64,000 bases of DNA from Pictodentalium vernedei (GCA_031216915.1 CM062292.1:68870790-68934789); one strand, 5' to 3'; positions 11,362-21,318 are shown, counted from the first letter of the stretch. The notes: a model not told the origin generated them from the letters alone. Numbers and translations: made by a program.

Positions 11362-11758
11362 TTTATTACACGCCTTCACGTCTATAAACACCATTATGAG
11401 AAGGACAGTCGGAAATTCATTTGCCAAATCTTAACAAAAGAGATACATTTTATCGCCAACCAAATCTGTGAGGAGAATCCGTGTCACTTTTTCGTTCCCT
11501 GAGTTCCAATGTGTTCTATGTGCCCACTGGCACATAGAACACATTGGAACTCAGGGGACGATTTTCAGCTATCACTAGCGATTCGAATTGTAATTGCGGG
11601 GCACAATTTGTAGAAAATTCCAGTGAAATTTCGCTTTTAATTTAAAAATACTCCGTCAACGATTTCCGTTCCGCACATACGTGCGGAACAGATTTTTATT
11701 TTCCGCACGGTTTACTATTGCTGTAGATGGGGATTACATAGAACAGGCGTGTCATAAA
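11362..11758 (-). mobile_element. MITE with TTTATTACACGC ends
   Basis: About 397 bp between TTTATTACACGC and GCGTGTCATAAA. The centre is a hairpin with GAGTTCCAATGTGTTCTATG arms. A second copy in the opposite orientation lies at 50473-50838, so this is a real family. It interrupts the Penelope-like element. Confidence 0.75.
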
Positions 11759-12305
11759 ACCGATTGTAAAACGTGCAGCATTATGCCTACATCATTCAAC
11801 AGCACCAGAACTGGGGAATATTTAGAATTTTTTGGCGCGGCACCTGAAAAAGTTCAAATGTGATCTATCGACTTCAATGTGGCGTTTCTCAAATCCAGTT
11901 GTACCCCGTTTCACAAACGTGTGAACAACCACCCATCATTAAAAAAATTGAGCGTGACTGTGCTATTACTCGACACTGCATGTCAACGGGTCACCTTTAT
12001 ACTTCATTTCAGGCCTTCATCATTGATTCCAAGTCCGACTGGACAAAAGCTGAGCGCGTCGCCCGAGAAACATTCTGGATTGGCAGCTATGCACGTACAG
12101 ACCTCTCGGTCTTAATAGAATTCTAAACAATTCTTAATTATACTTCCATGTGTTAAAATGGAAGAATACTACAATTGCATTTTTGCCTTTTTGAGAATAA
12201 AGCAAGTACGAATCGTCTTCTCGGTTTGCACGCGATCCACGGTGTTTCCACGCGGTCTCGGCACTCGACAAAGATACGAAACTGTCGAGCAAGTATGGTA
12301 GAAGA

Positions 12306-12890
12306 TAGGACTGCACGGTATTCGAAACCCAATACCGGTATCGGTGATCAAACAAATACCGCGGTACACCGCCATATCGAAAGACTGTTCAGATATCTGA
12401 ACATACATACCATAATCGGGACTTGAGCCATAACTGTCGGAACGAATCAGCATGCCGTGATGATCCAGTTCGAATAATTCTTTACCTAACGCAGACGTTA
12501 GGAAAATTTACTATTTTAAATATTTATTAGTTTACCGAATTTTTTTTTTTTAATCGACAAAATAATATCAGGTGACCCCTCATTGGAACGAGCTCGATGA
12601 GCTCGTTCCAATGGGGGATCACACGATATGGATTTGTTGAATGTTTTCGAAAAATCTTTTTTTTAACTGTTAATTTGTATATTACGCGAGGGGATTCGAT
12701 TCGTTTCGTGAAGGGATAATATTATTCATTCGGGACTACAATTAAATAAACTCAACATATCTTGAAAATTAAATTGTGGATAAATGAATAATGGCGATAA
12801 ACCGATATTTTTTGTAATTACACCGGTATTCAATCGATACTAGTTTGAATACCGGTATATATCGGTTTATCGGTATACCATGCAGCCCTA
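12306..12890. mobile_element. hAT-type non-autonomous element
   Basis: 585 bp. The ends are TAGGACTGCACGGTA and, inverted, TAGGGCTGCATGGTA. The flanks are GTAGAAGA on the left and GTAGAACA on the right, an 8-bp target duplication with one change, as expected for hAT transposition. The inner ends are rich in ACCGGTAT motifs. A TTAA-type MITE is nested inside at 12474-12719. Confidence 0.85.
12474..12719 (+). mobile_element. TTAA MITE, type B, nested in a hAT element
   Basis: Flanked by ATAA on both sides instead of TTAA. The ends TTCTTTACCTAACG and CGTGAAGGG match the family. The hairpin core has ATATCAGGTGACCCCTC, GGAACGAGCTCGATGAGCTCG and the complement, the type B arm sequence. Confidence 0.75.
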
Positions 12891-13369
12891 GTAGAACAAC
12901 TTCTGAAAATTTGAAGCAGCTGCATTCAGCGGTCTTACCACGGCTGGAGTATCTCTGACACTACTATTTCTTCTTCTGTTATGTTTGCTCAGCCAATTTA
13001 CATCTTTTTCGCCATTTAACCAACAGCAAAATCTGTTCACTTATCACTTCTGGCGATTATCAAGGTGTTTTTGGCAGTGTCGGGACCCATTGCCAACGGT
13101 CTTGAAGACGCAAGTTTTATTTAGTCGCATCCAAGCACCCGTAGCAGTGAATAATAGGGCTTGAGTGGCACTATCCTATAGGGGCAGTCCTCGCACATCC
13201 TCGCGCCGTTTCGCACCATCTAGAAAAAGACTAAATTCAAAAATTACCTCCCAGTGAACATCTTGATGCGTTTTTAGGCGATGAACTTTTTTTTTCTCTA
13301 GAGCCGCCGCTGGGCGCGATTCATTAGATGGCCTATTTCCCTCTGCTATTTCGAATTCATCCTGTCATT

Positions 13370-13860
13370 ATACTTTCATGCAAAACATGGAAGTACCTTC
13401 GCATTGTTCTGCATTTTCAGTATTCTTGTTCCTTTCAATTTTTGAAGGGTATTCACAACAGGTTCGGGAGTTCATTTTAATTTCCCCAATACTCAGTTTC
13501 CGACATCGGAATAGAAGTCTTGAAGGGTGGTTTGAAGGATATCAATATCACAAGGGTTGTCGAACAACAATTTATCCATATATTTGGTGGATTTGAACAA
13601 GGCATCAACAAAGACTCCGGATTCATGGCTCCGTGGATATAATGATTAATTTGGCTAGAGATTGAACTTTTCCCAGCTTGACTTGTACAGGCCGACAAAA
13701 CGGTCACGACGTTCTCTATTTATACTAACGTAAAATGCATTTGTTTGTTGTGAATTGTCTGTATTGAGCCCGATGAAGGTGTAAGCTGAAAGCTTGTTCT
13801 ACAGACATATGAAATATTTATGGGTATCCAAATGTGTTGATTTTACCATTCTACTATACA
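13370..13860 (+). mobile_element. Penelope-like 5'-region (pseudo-LTR-like) fragment
   Basis: Begins with ACTTTCATGCAAAACATGG, matching the start of the untranslated region of the Penelope-like element at about 9620. It ends with GATGAAGGTGTAAGCTGAAAGC, comparable to the GAAGAAGGCAATCG...GCCGAAAGC segment at 9934. No reverse transcriptase is attached. Confidence 0.5.
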
Positions 13861-14158
13861 GTTAAATCTAGAAGTCCTGTCATGAACTGTGCGCTTATCT
13901 AGGCTTAATTGCGAGTAGGAATTGTGCGCAATTGCCATATCGAACGGCATCCAAAGCACGGCAGGTTCTCAATGTTTCTGCCAATGGACCTCCGGGTTAC
14001 CCGGAGGTCCATTGGCTGAAACATTGCTTGTGCACAGGCCATATGTACAGCATTTGATAGCCTTACTATGATCATAACGCGCATAGCCTTACGTAGATTA
14101 ACACACAGATCGACGTGCTATTTGCGCGCATTTCATGAAGGGCTTCTAGTTTTAACTG
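13859..14158 (+). mobile_element. Mariner-like MITE D1 with palindromic core
   Basis: 300 bp flanked by TA on both sides. The ends are CAGTTAAATCTAGAAG and, inverted, CAGTTAAAACTAGAAG; a CAGT start with a TA target is typical of Tc1/mariner. The centre is a hairpin with CCAATGGACCTCCGGGT arms. An opposite-orientation copy lies at 49448-49761. Confidence 0.85.
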
Positions 14159-14795
14159 TACATTCCTATGTTCACACATACGGCTATTGGAGAGAACTTA
14201 TACTTTGAACAGGGTACTTTTTCTTAAAATGTTCTTTCTTTGAACTTATGAGAACAGTCCACGTCTATATATATGTGGTAAATATGGGCGTGGCACGATG
14301 CGGGCTAACAAGAGTGACATATAACATTTTAATTTGTAAACCTTCGTGTACGTATCTATCACGCGCGAAAATCATTTCTCCATCGTTTGCGTTGCGCGCG
14401 TTGCATTGTGTGCGTTGCGTGAAATGTTCGTATACATGGATGTTTCTTTGAACAACATTTGCTTTTTCACACAATCTCCAATCTGTGTCCGAGTATAGAA
14501 TATAGTATAAACGAATAGCAGTGGTGAAGATGTATGTTTTGGTGAAAAGTCAAGACCACAGGATTTCCAACAGAAGTAGGCGATGCAAAGCATTTTCGCG
14601 TGACACCCTTGGCGTGCGGTAATGTTTTGCGAAATCAATTTCTGTCAAAACTTTCCAATGTTTCAGCCTCCTCATTCCCATATTAATAGATTATGGCCGT
14701 TCACTCAGTATAGAAACTATTACAAAATAGATGTCGTCTGCTTTACACTAGACCAACCCCTAAACTCCACCCTTGTCACCGCGGCTGATTAATGG

Positions 14796-15528
14796 CAGAG
14801 ATGTGGCTAGAGGGTTTAAGGCTGGGGGGGGGGGGGGGGGGGGGGGGAGGGGGGGCGGGGGGGTACCACCGGTGTAATTCCAACTGTGAGTGGTTTCGAT
14901 AGGTGGTTGCATTGCAGCGCTGGGTGATATCTTTTAACCCTTTACCCAACGAATCACCCGCATCCGCTCGCGTAATATGTAAATACAGCTGCTGAAAAAA
15001 TATTATTTTTCGAAAAATTTCAACAAAACCATATCATGTGACCCCTCTTTGGAACGAGCTCGTCGAGCTCGTTCCAAAGAGGGGTCACATGATATGGTTT
15101 TGTTGAAATTTGTTTTAAAAAGTTTTAAAAAATGATATTTAAAATAATGAATTTTGAAATCGTCTGCGTTGGGTAAAGGGTTATGAACTCTTCTGAAAAT
15201 TTTCACTAGTCCTGAAACGGAAAAAGCATCATTTATAATGTGTCTGGGTCCGAAAATTTATCGGATTGATGTCAGAGTCGAAATTTTGAGGCCATGTCAA
15301 TTTTAGAGTAGGAAATTTGAAACTCAAGTTTCCAGTTGGAAATAAAAGATCAACATTTCTCATCATTAGTTTGAATTTTAAAATTTTTCATGAACAATGT
15401 TAATTTATTGAATTTCCAATCATTTGATTTTTGACCTCGGAATTTCCAACTATTGAAAAAAATACACATAGCTGGGGGTGAGACAACCCCTCCCCCCCCC
15501 CCCCCCACCCCCCGTTGCCACATCCCTG
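14796..15528. mobile_element. hAT-type non-autonomous element with a nested MITE
   Basis: 733 bp. The ends are CAGAGATGTGGCTAGAG and, inverted, CAGGGATGTGGCAACGG. The flanks ATTAATGG and GTTAATGG form an 8-bp duplication with one change. A poly(G) run near the left end and a poly(C) run near the right end sit inside. A type B TTAA MITE occupies 14934-15184. It is related to 38132-38830. Confidence 0.85.
14934..15184 (+). mobile_element. TTAA MITE, type B, nested in a hAT element
   Basis: TTAA CCCTTTACCCAACG at the left and CGTTGGGTAAAGGG TTAT at the right. The hairpin arms of about 50 nt read outward from GAACGAGCTCG through GACCCCTC to ATCATGTG and GGTTTTGTTGAAA. This is one of the most complete type B copies. 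Confidence 0.88.
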
Positions 15529-15925
15529 GTTAATGGGCTGTCAAACAGTATGCCATTAAGAACTGATGTAACGAAAATACCTTTGCCATAAGCCAGTCAT
15601 CACAGGTCAATAAAAACCTCTTATTCTGAATCAGTAATTGTGTCGGAATTGGAAAAGCTGTGGTGAGTGATAGCTCGTTGACCTCCCCTTTCTGAAAATC
15701 GTTAGCTGGTGTGTCAAATGAAAAGCGTGGTTCAAAAAACAGAGTCTCCGTCTTTCTGTTTAGTTGTCCAAGAATCGTTATATAAATATAACAGTTTGTC
15801 GAAGCACCAAGTACGTTTGCAGTGTGTAGTCTCAGTTTCCATCTATAAATATCTACAAAAGACAAGAAGATTCGTTCATGTGTTACACATAATACGACCC
15901 ATTTTACACCCAGTAAAGACATACT

Positions 15926-16170
15926 TTAACCCTTTGCCTAACCTGAAAAGCAGACGACACTTGCAAACAAAAAAATCTTGAATAACTCATTTTTTTGTCT
16001 TAAAAACATAGGTAATGACCCCTATTGGAACGAGCTCGTCGAGCCGCTTCCAATGAGGGGTCATAACCTATGTTTTTGAGACAAAAAAATGAAAAAATAA
16101 TGAAAATTAATTGGCGATTTTTGTTAATAGCGCTTTCCGGGTTTGACAGTTTCGTTGGGTAAAGGGATAA
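15926..16170 (+). mobile_element. TTAA MITE, type A
   Basis: TTAA CCCTTTGCCTAACC at the left and CGTTGGGTAAAGGG ATAA at the right. The hairpin carries CATAGGTAATGACCCC and GAACGAGCTCGTCGAGC. The internal flanks GCAGACGACACTTGC and GAATAGCGCT match the other type A copies. Confidence 0.87.
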
Positions 16171-16274
16171 AAGTGGTACAAAACGATCATCCAATAACAT
16201 TTCGTAAGTAGTTCCTGTTGTACGCAGTTTTATTCCTACAGAGACCTAAACCCTGACCTCTGATATTCTGTTTT

Positions 16275-16490
16275 CAGTACGGCCGTCGTGGACTGGTCAC
16301 TTCACACGGATGGACAATATTTTAACGGTCGTAATATTATTAGATTACGAACACTAATTATAGAATAATCATCAAAAATTTAATTAATGAAGCACCGGGT
16401 ACAACCCGGTGCTTCATTAATTAAAATTTTGCTGATTATGATTTTTAGTACCTGGTAGAACGTGACAGCCGACGCGTGGATTAAAATAAT
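16275..16490 (+). mobile_element. Mariner-like MITE E with palindromic core
   Basis: Starts CAGTACGGCCGTCGTGG and has a central hairpin TTAATTAATGAAGCACCGGG with its complement. The right end is diverged (GACGCGTGG). The copy at 35429-35684 is more complete and carries the TA flanks. Confidence 0.7.
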
Positions 16491-16769
16491 GGATGATCCA
16501 CCTATTGTATGAGAAGTTACATAATCAGACAGATTGACGGAATAATGGATGGAAAGATGGGTGGACAGATGAACGCATATAAAACAGTGTATCCCCAACC
16601 TCTTGGAAAGTTCAGCGTAGAATATACCTCCATTAATATTGATATTTGGATCTTCATGAAATCTTACATTCATGTTGAGTATGACATGCTCTTTCAGGCG
16701 CATGAGAGATGGTGCCCACACATACCGCTAATGATCCTTATTTCATTAAATAAATTTCTGTATGTCCTA

Positions 16770-16806
16770 TTCAGATTTGATAAATTATCAAATCTGAGTA
16801 GGACAT
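16770..16806. repeat. Short perfect hairpin
   Basis: Arms of about 18 nt (CCTATTCAGATTTGATAA and its complement) around a minimal loop. Not linked to a known element. Confidence 0.6.
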
Positions 16807-16914
16807 TAAATGCCATATTGGGCGGTATGCGATTGGGTGAGGGTATACGCAGGGCAGTTGCCAAATTCTGGTTTCGCATGACCCATTTTAATACAAAGCA
16901 TGAGCCATAAATCA

Positions 16915-17100
16915 ACTCAATTCAATTCACCTTTATTCACAGTATATCAATTACATATAAAATACAGTAGGTAAACTAAACAATTCATTTTAACATACTT
17001 TGATATACTGCAAGGAAGCGACATAGCAATTTTAGCTGTCTTCCTGTCGTCGTCCCTTGTAAAAAAATCTTGTATGTGTATGTATTCATTTCTGTCATCT
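16915..17100 (-). mobile_element. LINE 3'-end fragment
   Basis: Read on the minus strand this ends GTGAATAAAGGTGAATTGAATTG. That is the same kind of (AATTG)n tail that closes the LINE at 33.4 kb. No coding part remains. Confidence 0.45.
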
Positions 17101-17129
17101 TTAACTGTGAGGTCATTTACTTAAATCTT

Positions 17130-17853
17130 TTTATCATATGACTCGTCGGTTTTGTTCACTTTAAAACATTTGATATTTTGTTTTAATATTAATCAGTGAT
17201 AAATAAAGCCTTCCGTCAATTTCATTGGTCAATTTCAAAACTAGACAATTTGATTGGCTGAACAAAATACAACTGGGCCACATTTTCATAATTTGCATAA
17301 TTAGAGTTGGGAGCTTTCATTCGTCAATTTCAAAACTGGACAATTTGATTGGCTAAACAAAATACAACTGGGTCATATTTGCATAATTTCAGTAGGGAGA
17401 ATTTACGTTATCTGTCCTATTTTGGGTTGGTTATATTATATTAATCTTTTACCTACAAGACAAACGCCATTCATTTTTTATATTTTCACTTTTTGTTTCC
17501 AAAACATAGGTTATGACCCCTCATTGGAACGATCTCGTTCCAATGAGGGGTCATAACCTATGTTTTTAAAGCAAAAAATGAAAATTTTTAGTTATACGAG
17601 GATGTTTCTTCCAAGTGCCATCTGCAACTCAAGTTAGGTGATGCGTTAAAATGGCCATACTAAGTGGCTAATTTGTGCGTGTGTGTGTCATATGATAAAT
17701 AGAATATGAAATGAGTGTTTTTCTCATATAATATTTATGAAACTCGTCCGAATTTTCCGTTTGGGCTCGCCAGAGGTTCGCCAAAACGGAAAATTCTTAG
17801 ATCCGTTTCATAAATATTATATGAGAAAAACACTCATTCCATATCCTCTATGT
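17130..17853 (+). repeat. Repeat F, copy 1 (composite with hairpins)
   Basis: Left part (17130-17699) lies between TTTATCATATGAC and its complement and includes two direct CAATTTGATTGGCT blocks. The right part (about 17700-17853) is a separate hairpin with arms of about 65 nt containing GAAATGAGTGTTTTTCTCAT. The copy at 61261-61966 has the same order and orientation, including the nested type C MITE at the same place, so the whole block was amplified as one unit. Confidence 0.8.
17441..17649 (+). mobile_element. TTAA MITE, type C, inside repeat F
   Basis: Bounded by TTAA, with ends TCTTTTACCTACAAG and inverted CGCATCACCTAACTTG. The hairpin shares CATAGGTTATGACCCCTC and GGAACGA with types A and B, but the outer sequence is different (CCAAGTGCCATCTGC). 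It occurs in this window only within repeat F. Confidence 0.75.
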
Positions 17854-17879
17854 ATGGAATGATGGCTGTACATTATATC

Positions 17880-18330
17880 AGCTGGACCACTCTGATTCAG
17901 AACTGAGATACTGAGACTTACGAATATAAAAACAAAAAGATAAGCCCCCATTATTGTCACTTATTATTTTGGTTATCACATTTACTGGCATTTTGGTAGA
18001 GCATTTGAGACTCTGCAAGTTCTGACCAACAGCAGTAACCACAAGATCAGACCACATCCATTGATGCCACTTTTCTGTTTTGCACTGATAAGTACCAGAC
18101 ATGAACATGCATTTTCTTGTGTTGGTATGTGTGACCAAACACAAGTTCTTTCCATACAAGTACATATATTGATACATGGTCTATTGCTCATGCTCTGTAT
18201 GGTCCTAGGACAGATGGCCATAGAATGTGGGAGTTCTATTTTTTGGTTTTTGTTGCACGATGAAATGACTTCCACAAAACGTTTTTTGGGGATTTGTGTC
18301 CTTGTGCAAACCATGGTAAAATACTGAGGA
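17880..18330 (-). pseudogene. Possible degenerate coding fragment, unidentified
   Basis: The minus strand shows two adjoining stretches in different frames that look protein-like. One reads TVCLRCPQYFTMVCTRTQIP. The other reads NTRKCMFMSGTYQCKTEKWH and continues to LQSLKCSTKMP. Cysteine pairs suggest a metal-binding or disulphide-rich domain. I cannot assign a family. It lies between two repeats and has no clear start or splice signals, so it may be a piece of an old element. Confidence 0.2.
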
Positions 18331-18384
18331 CATCTAAGACAAACAGTGCCAATGTCCCAAGTGAACCATAGCAGACCATAAGTG

Positions 18385-19060
18385 GTGTTATATAGAATAT
18401 ACCCATAGTGGCTTGGAGTACCAAATGTTCACCACGAGTGGTGAAGTGGTGTTAACGGGGAACCTTCGGCACGCGGTTAACACCACCTCACCACGAGTGG
18501 TGAACATTTGGTACACCAAGCTACTTTGGGTATATTTTATTTATACCGTTTTGATCAGTTTATTAAGAGTCGCTATTATTTTTTCGCGATTTTACTGAGC
18601 AGCAGCCGAACATACGTGCGAATTTGTTTTTGTTCACATGAGCATCGGTGGGCGGTACTTCCGCTGTCAATTTTATCACCGAAACGAAAGAGAAAAAGAA
18701 AGGGCCTTTTTCATGTTAATAACATAATAACATACTATTTCGAGTTATGGGTGCTTCATTAACATGACACAATGCATGTTTGTTAATTTTGGGGTGTTTT
18801 ATGGGGTACATTCATTTAAAAACGTAATAAATAATTGCCACTTTCGTTTCACTCTTCGCGAGGCGACGTGCGATAAATTTAGACAAGTTCGCTTCAGGTC
18901 GACGTCACCAAGGGTCAACTTGGATGTAGTTCCTCTATAGGTGTAAATTTTTACTATTGAAATCCCATTGCTGGCGTGTTCACCACGGTTGGTGTATAAA
19001 GCTAAAATTTATATCATAGGCTTTTCCTATATAGTAGAATAGGAAATCATGGTATAAATT
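18385..19060 (+). repeat. Repeat G, copy 1, with 5' hairpin
   Basis: About 675 bp, repeated in the same orientation at 40270-40915. It opens with a hairpin at 18398-18533 with arms of about 58 nt containing CCAAATGTTCACCACGAG and GTGGTGTTAAC. Single-copy-like sequence follows, including CGTAATAAATAATTGCCAC and GACGTCACCAA. It ends near CTATATAGTAGAATAGG. There is no coding potential. Its class is unclear. Confidence 0.75.
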
Positions 19061-19061
19061 T

Positions 19062-19930
19062 AGTTTATTTAACAGGCTGATTCTCGCAATTCCGGCTCGC
19101 TCTGAATAAACAATGTTCTGTAAGCCAACACACTAATTAATTTCTTCCCCATAATGGAGTCAGATTGCATTATAATTTCTTCTACATCAATGTGGAACCA
19201 TTTTGACACCATAGGTATACGTACTATCTACCGCCCACAGGGATGTATTACATGCAATGTATTCAAAAATTACCAAGTTAAGAGCGGCACACACAACCTT
19301 GTTAAGCAGATTTTAGGACTGGGCGGATTTTCGGTTTTGGGGTTTTCCGGTTCGGTTCCGGTTTTTGTGTCAAGCCAAATAATCCGACCAGCTAAAGCCG
19401 ACCGAACACGTTTACTCTGCTTGTGCATAAACTGATGAAACTCTCTTACTTGGAGGGAACTGAACTGGTGACCACTATGTGCTCTCGTCACTTTGTTTAT
19501 CCTCCAAAGGGGCGAATACTTCGGGTTCTGATTCCCACATTATTACCCTTGAGACTCGTCAACCGGACGAGTCAGTAAGTCAGAAATGTGACAATCAGAA
19601 AACAACTTAGATCAGATGAACTATATTCATTTGGTACCATAATTTATGGTGTTTTTCTGACCGAGTAGGCTCATAGAACCACAAAGAATGATCAAAGGGA
19701 CGTTAGGCTGAACTCAATAGAGAAATTTACAGTCAGGGTTTTTGAGTGCTGTGGTACAACCAGAAGGATGTTACTAAGGTAACACATGCCCCCCCCCCAC
19801 CCCCTTGTGACCTTCAACTTGCAGATGCGGCGGAAACTATTATTATTCTGACTGTCTTTAACATTTGTAAAATGTTTAACAATTGTACTATGATTCGTTT
19901 CTGAGTTATGGCTGAGACACGAATATTGAC
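19062..19930. other. Stretch without a recognised gene
   Basis: Contains a GC-richer patch at 19310-19420 with GGTTCGGTTCCGG-like repetition and a poly(C) run near 19788-19797. No supported coding region. Confidence 0.4.
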
Positions 19931-20215
19931 CGATTTTTAGTGTGACCTTGAAATGTGACCTTGACTATGAAGGTACGGACCCGACTATGGTGTGTGACAC
20001 ATCCTCCCATGGTCCTTTATAATTGTGTGAAGTTTGATGACTGTGGCCCTAACAGTTTTCGAGTTATTGGCTCGGACACACACACACACACGAACACACG
20101 GACACACTGACACACACGCGGACGGACGGACGGACGGACGAACACACGCACACTTCAGTCACTATATGCCACCCGACTTAAGTCGGGGGGGGGGAGGGGC
20201 ATAAAAATCAGAACC
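19930..20215 (+). mobile_element. Dispersed repeat with CGGACGGAC tail and terminal hairpin
   Basis: The body contains AAATGTGACCTTGA and GTTTTCGAGTTATTGGCTC. It is followed by a CACA/CGGA-rich tract and ends with the hairpin CCCGACTTAAGTCGGGGG and GGCATAAAAA. This architecture (GGAC repeats, a short hairpin, then A-rich) is widespread as a short repeat in marine invertebrate genomes. Its transposition class is uncertain. Confidence 0.5.
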
Positions 20216-20508
20216 TCCCTGTTCTAACATATTTACAGATATTATGAAATAGAGACAATTATTATATGCTAGCCCGTGAATTATCGCAAATTATGTAAAA
20301 TATATTTCTCGATATCGATCGACTAGATGGATATCGAGAAATGTCCCCAGTAGCTTCCTAAATGACATCACCCTTCTGCGCAAGACGTCGCTTTGAAGGA
20401 ACGATCAGCAGATCTGTTCTATTGTCTTGAAACTGTTTGCAGTCGAATAGGGTTGAATGTTGCACAGTAAAATGTCACGTAGCATACAATAAAATAATAT
20501 GTACACTA

Positions 20509-20640
20509 GTTTAGTGAATATTCGGAATTATCTCATTCGCGTGGGCCTGAAAATGTTATTTTTCACTCGCACAAGCGGCTGCTGAAAAATAAAAATTTCG
20601 GGTGCACATTCATGAGATAATTCCCGATATTCACTGAAGT
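20509..20640. repeat. Long imperfect hairpin
   Basis: Arms of about 50 nt start with AGTGAATATTCGGAATTATC and its near complement. The loop contains CACAAGCGGCTGC. A smaller hairpin with ATTTCTCGATATC arms precedes it at about 20300-20345. Confidence 0.65.
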
Positions 20641-20751
20641 AGCGTAGATATCCTCTATTTATTGTGCAAGTACAAGCCGGGGGATGCTACCTCGAAAAGG
20701 AGAAAATATAAATATCGTCAGTTAGGCCAAGGTGTGGAGAATGAGAAATGA

Positions 20752-20925
20752 AAATTGCTGAGTGGTGTCAATTCCTTTCTTGAATATCCTGATTGTGTAG
20801 ATTACAAATGTGTACGTTGCTTGAAAGTCGAAGAACTGGACGATGATTTCTCTAAATACGGGGGCCGCAAGTATAGCTATTCAGACGAAATCTCTGATTT
20901 TAGGTTTCAGTTTGCACATTCGTGA
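20752..20925 (+). CDS. Short ORF with a CxxC motif, unidentified
   Basis: An open frame of 57 codons without an ATG reads SFLEYPDCVDYKCVRCLKVE, then ELDDDFSKYGGRKYSYSDE and DFRFQFAHS before a stop. The even amino-acid composition and C-x4-C-x2-C spacing look more protein-like than neighbouring frames. It could be an exon or a relic of a transposon zinc-binding domain. No splice site pair was confirmed. Confidence 0.22.
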   Translation, partial: KLLSGVNSFLEYPDCVDYKCVRCLKVEELDDDFSKYGGRKYSYSDEISDFRFQFAHS

Positions 20926-21012
20926 CAGCGAAATGAATTTTGGTGATTGTTTTTCGCAAAACTTCAACCGCAGATATCACATATTATTATACGACAGAAA
21001 ACATCTGGTAAT

Positions 21013-21200
21013 TTAACACTTTACGTAACATGAAAAGCAGACGACACGTGCAAAAAGAATTCTTGAATAACTAATTTTTTGTCTCAAAAACATAGGTTAT
21101 GGACCTCATTGGAACGAGCTCGGCGAGGGGTCATAACCTATGATTTTGAGACAAAAAATTAAAAACAAATGAAAATTAATGGCGCATTTTGAGAATAGTT
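21013..21200 (+). mobile_element. TTAA MITE, type A, 3'-truncated
   Basis: TTAA CACTTTACGTAACATG start, GCAGACGACACG flank and hairpin CATAGGTTATGGACCTC. The right hairpin arm is shortened, and the sequence stops matching after TTGAGAATAG, before the right terminal repeat. Confidence 0.75.
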
Positions 21201-21318
21201 GTAGCAGTAAAATTTACCCAAAATATTGATTTATAGTTGGAATTTGTGACTACCGAGAGCCTCAGTTGAATAATGTTCAGTCCAGAGGAGGCGCGATGTA
21301 TAAATCGTATTCGGCATC

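Larger units (their letters stand above)
9600..12130 (+). mobile_element. Penelope-like retroelement, degraded, with later insertions
   Basis: From about 9985 the frame reads SYLLPKIHK, then GRPIISG and DVVPLYTNI, which are core reverse transcriptase motifs of Penelope-like elements. Further along, in shifted frames, come FNGGDYLQISGTAM, RFIDACFIYSG and FLDTTSCIDNNHIVTSLYRR. Near 11750 the CKTDCKTCSIM linker appears. The end (11860-12120) holds the GIY-YIG region with VIYRLQCG and RETFWIGSYART. These elements copy RNA into DNA at the chromosome. The 5' part (about 9610-9980) resembles the untranslated segment at 13.37-13.86 kb. Several frame changes, a poly(C) run near 10370-10387 and a MITE pair at about 11200-11758 inside the coding region show that it is dead. 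Confidence 0.85.

Noticed and set aside
13374-14158. Rho-independent terminators at hairpins
   Set aside because: The sequence is eukaryotic and the hairpins are MITE cores without the U-tract context of bacterial terminators.
15530-15922. Minus-strand ORF of 130 codons
   Set aside because: No start context, domain or splice support; the composition looks non-coding.
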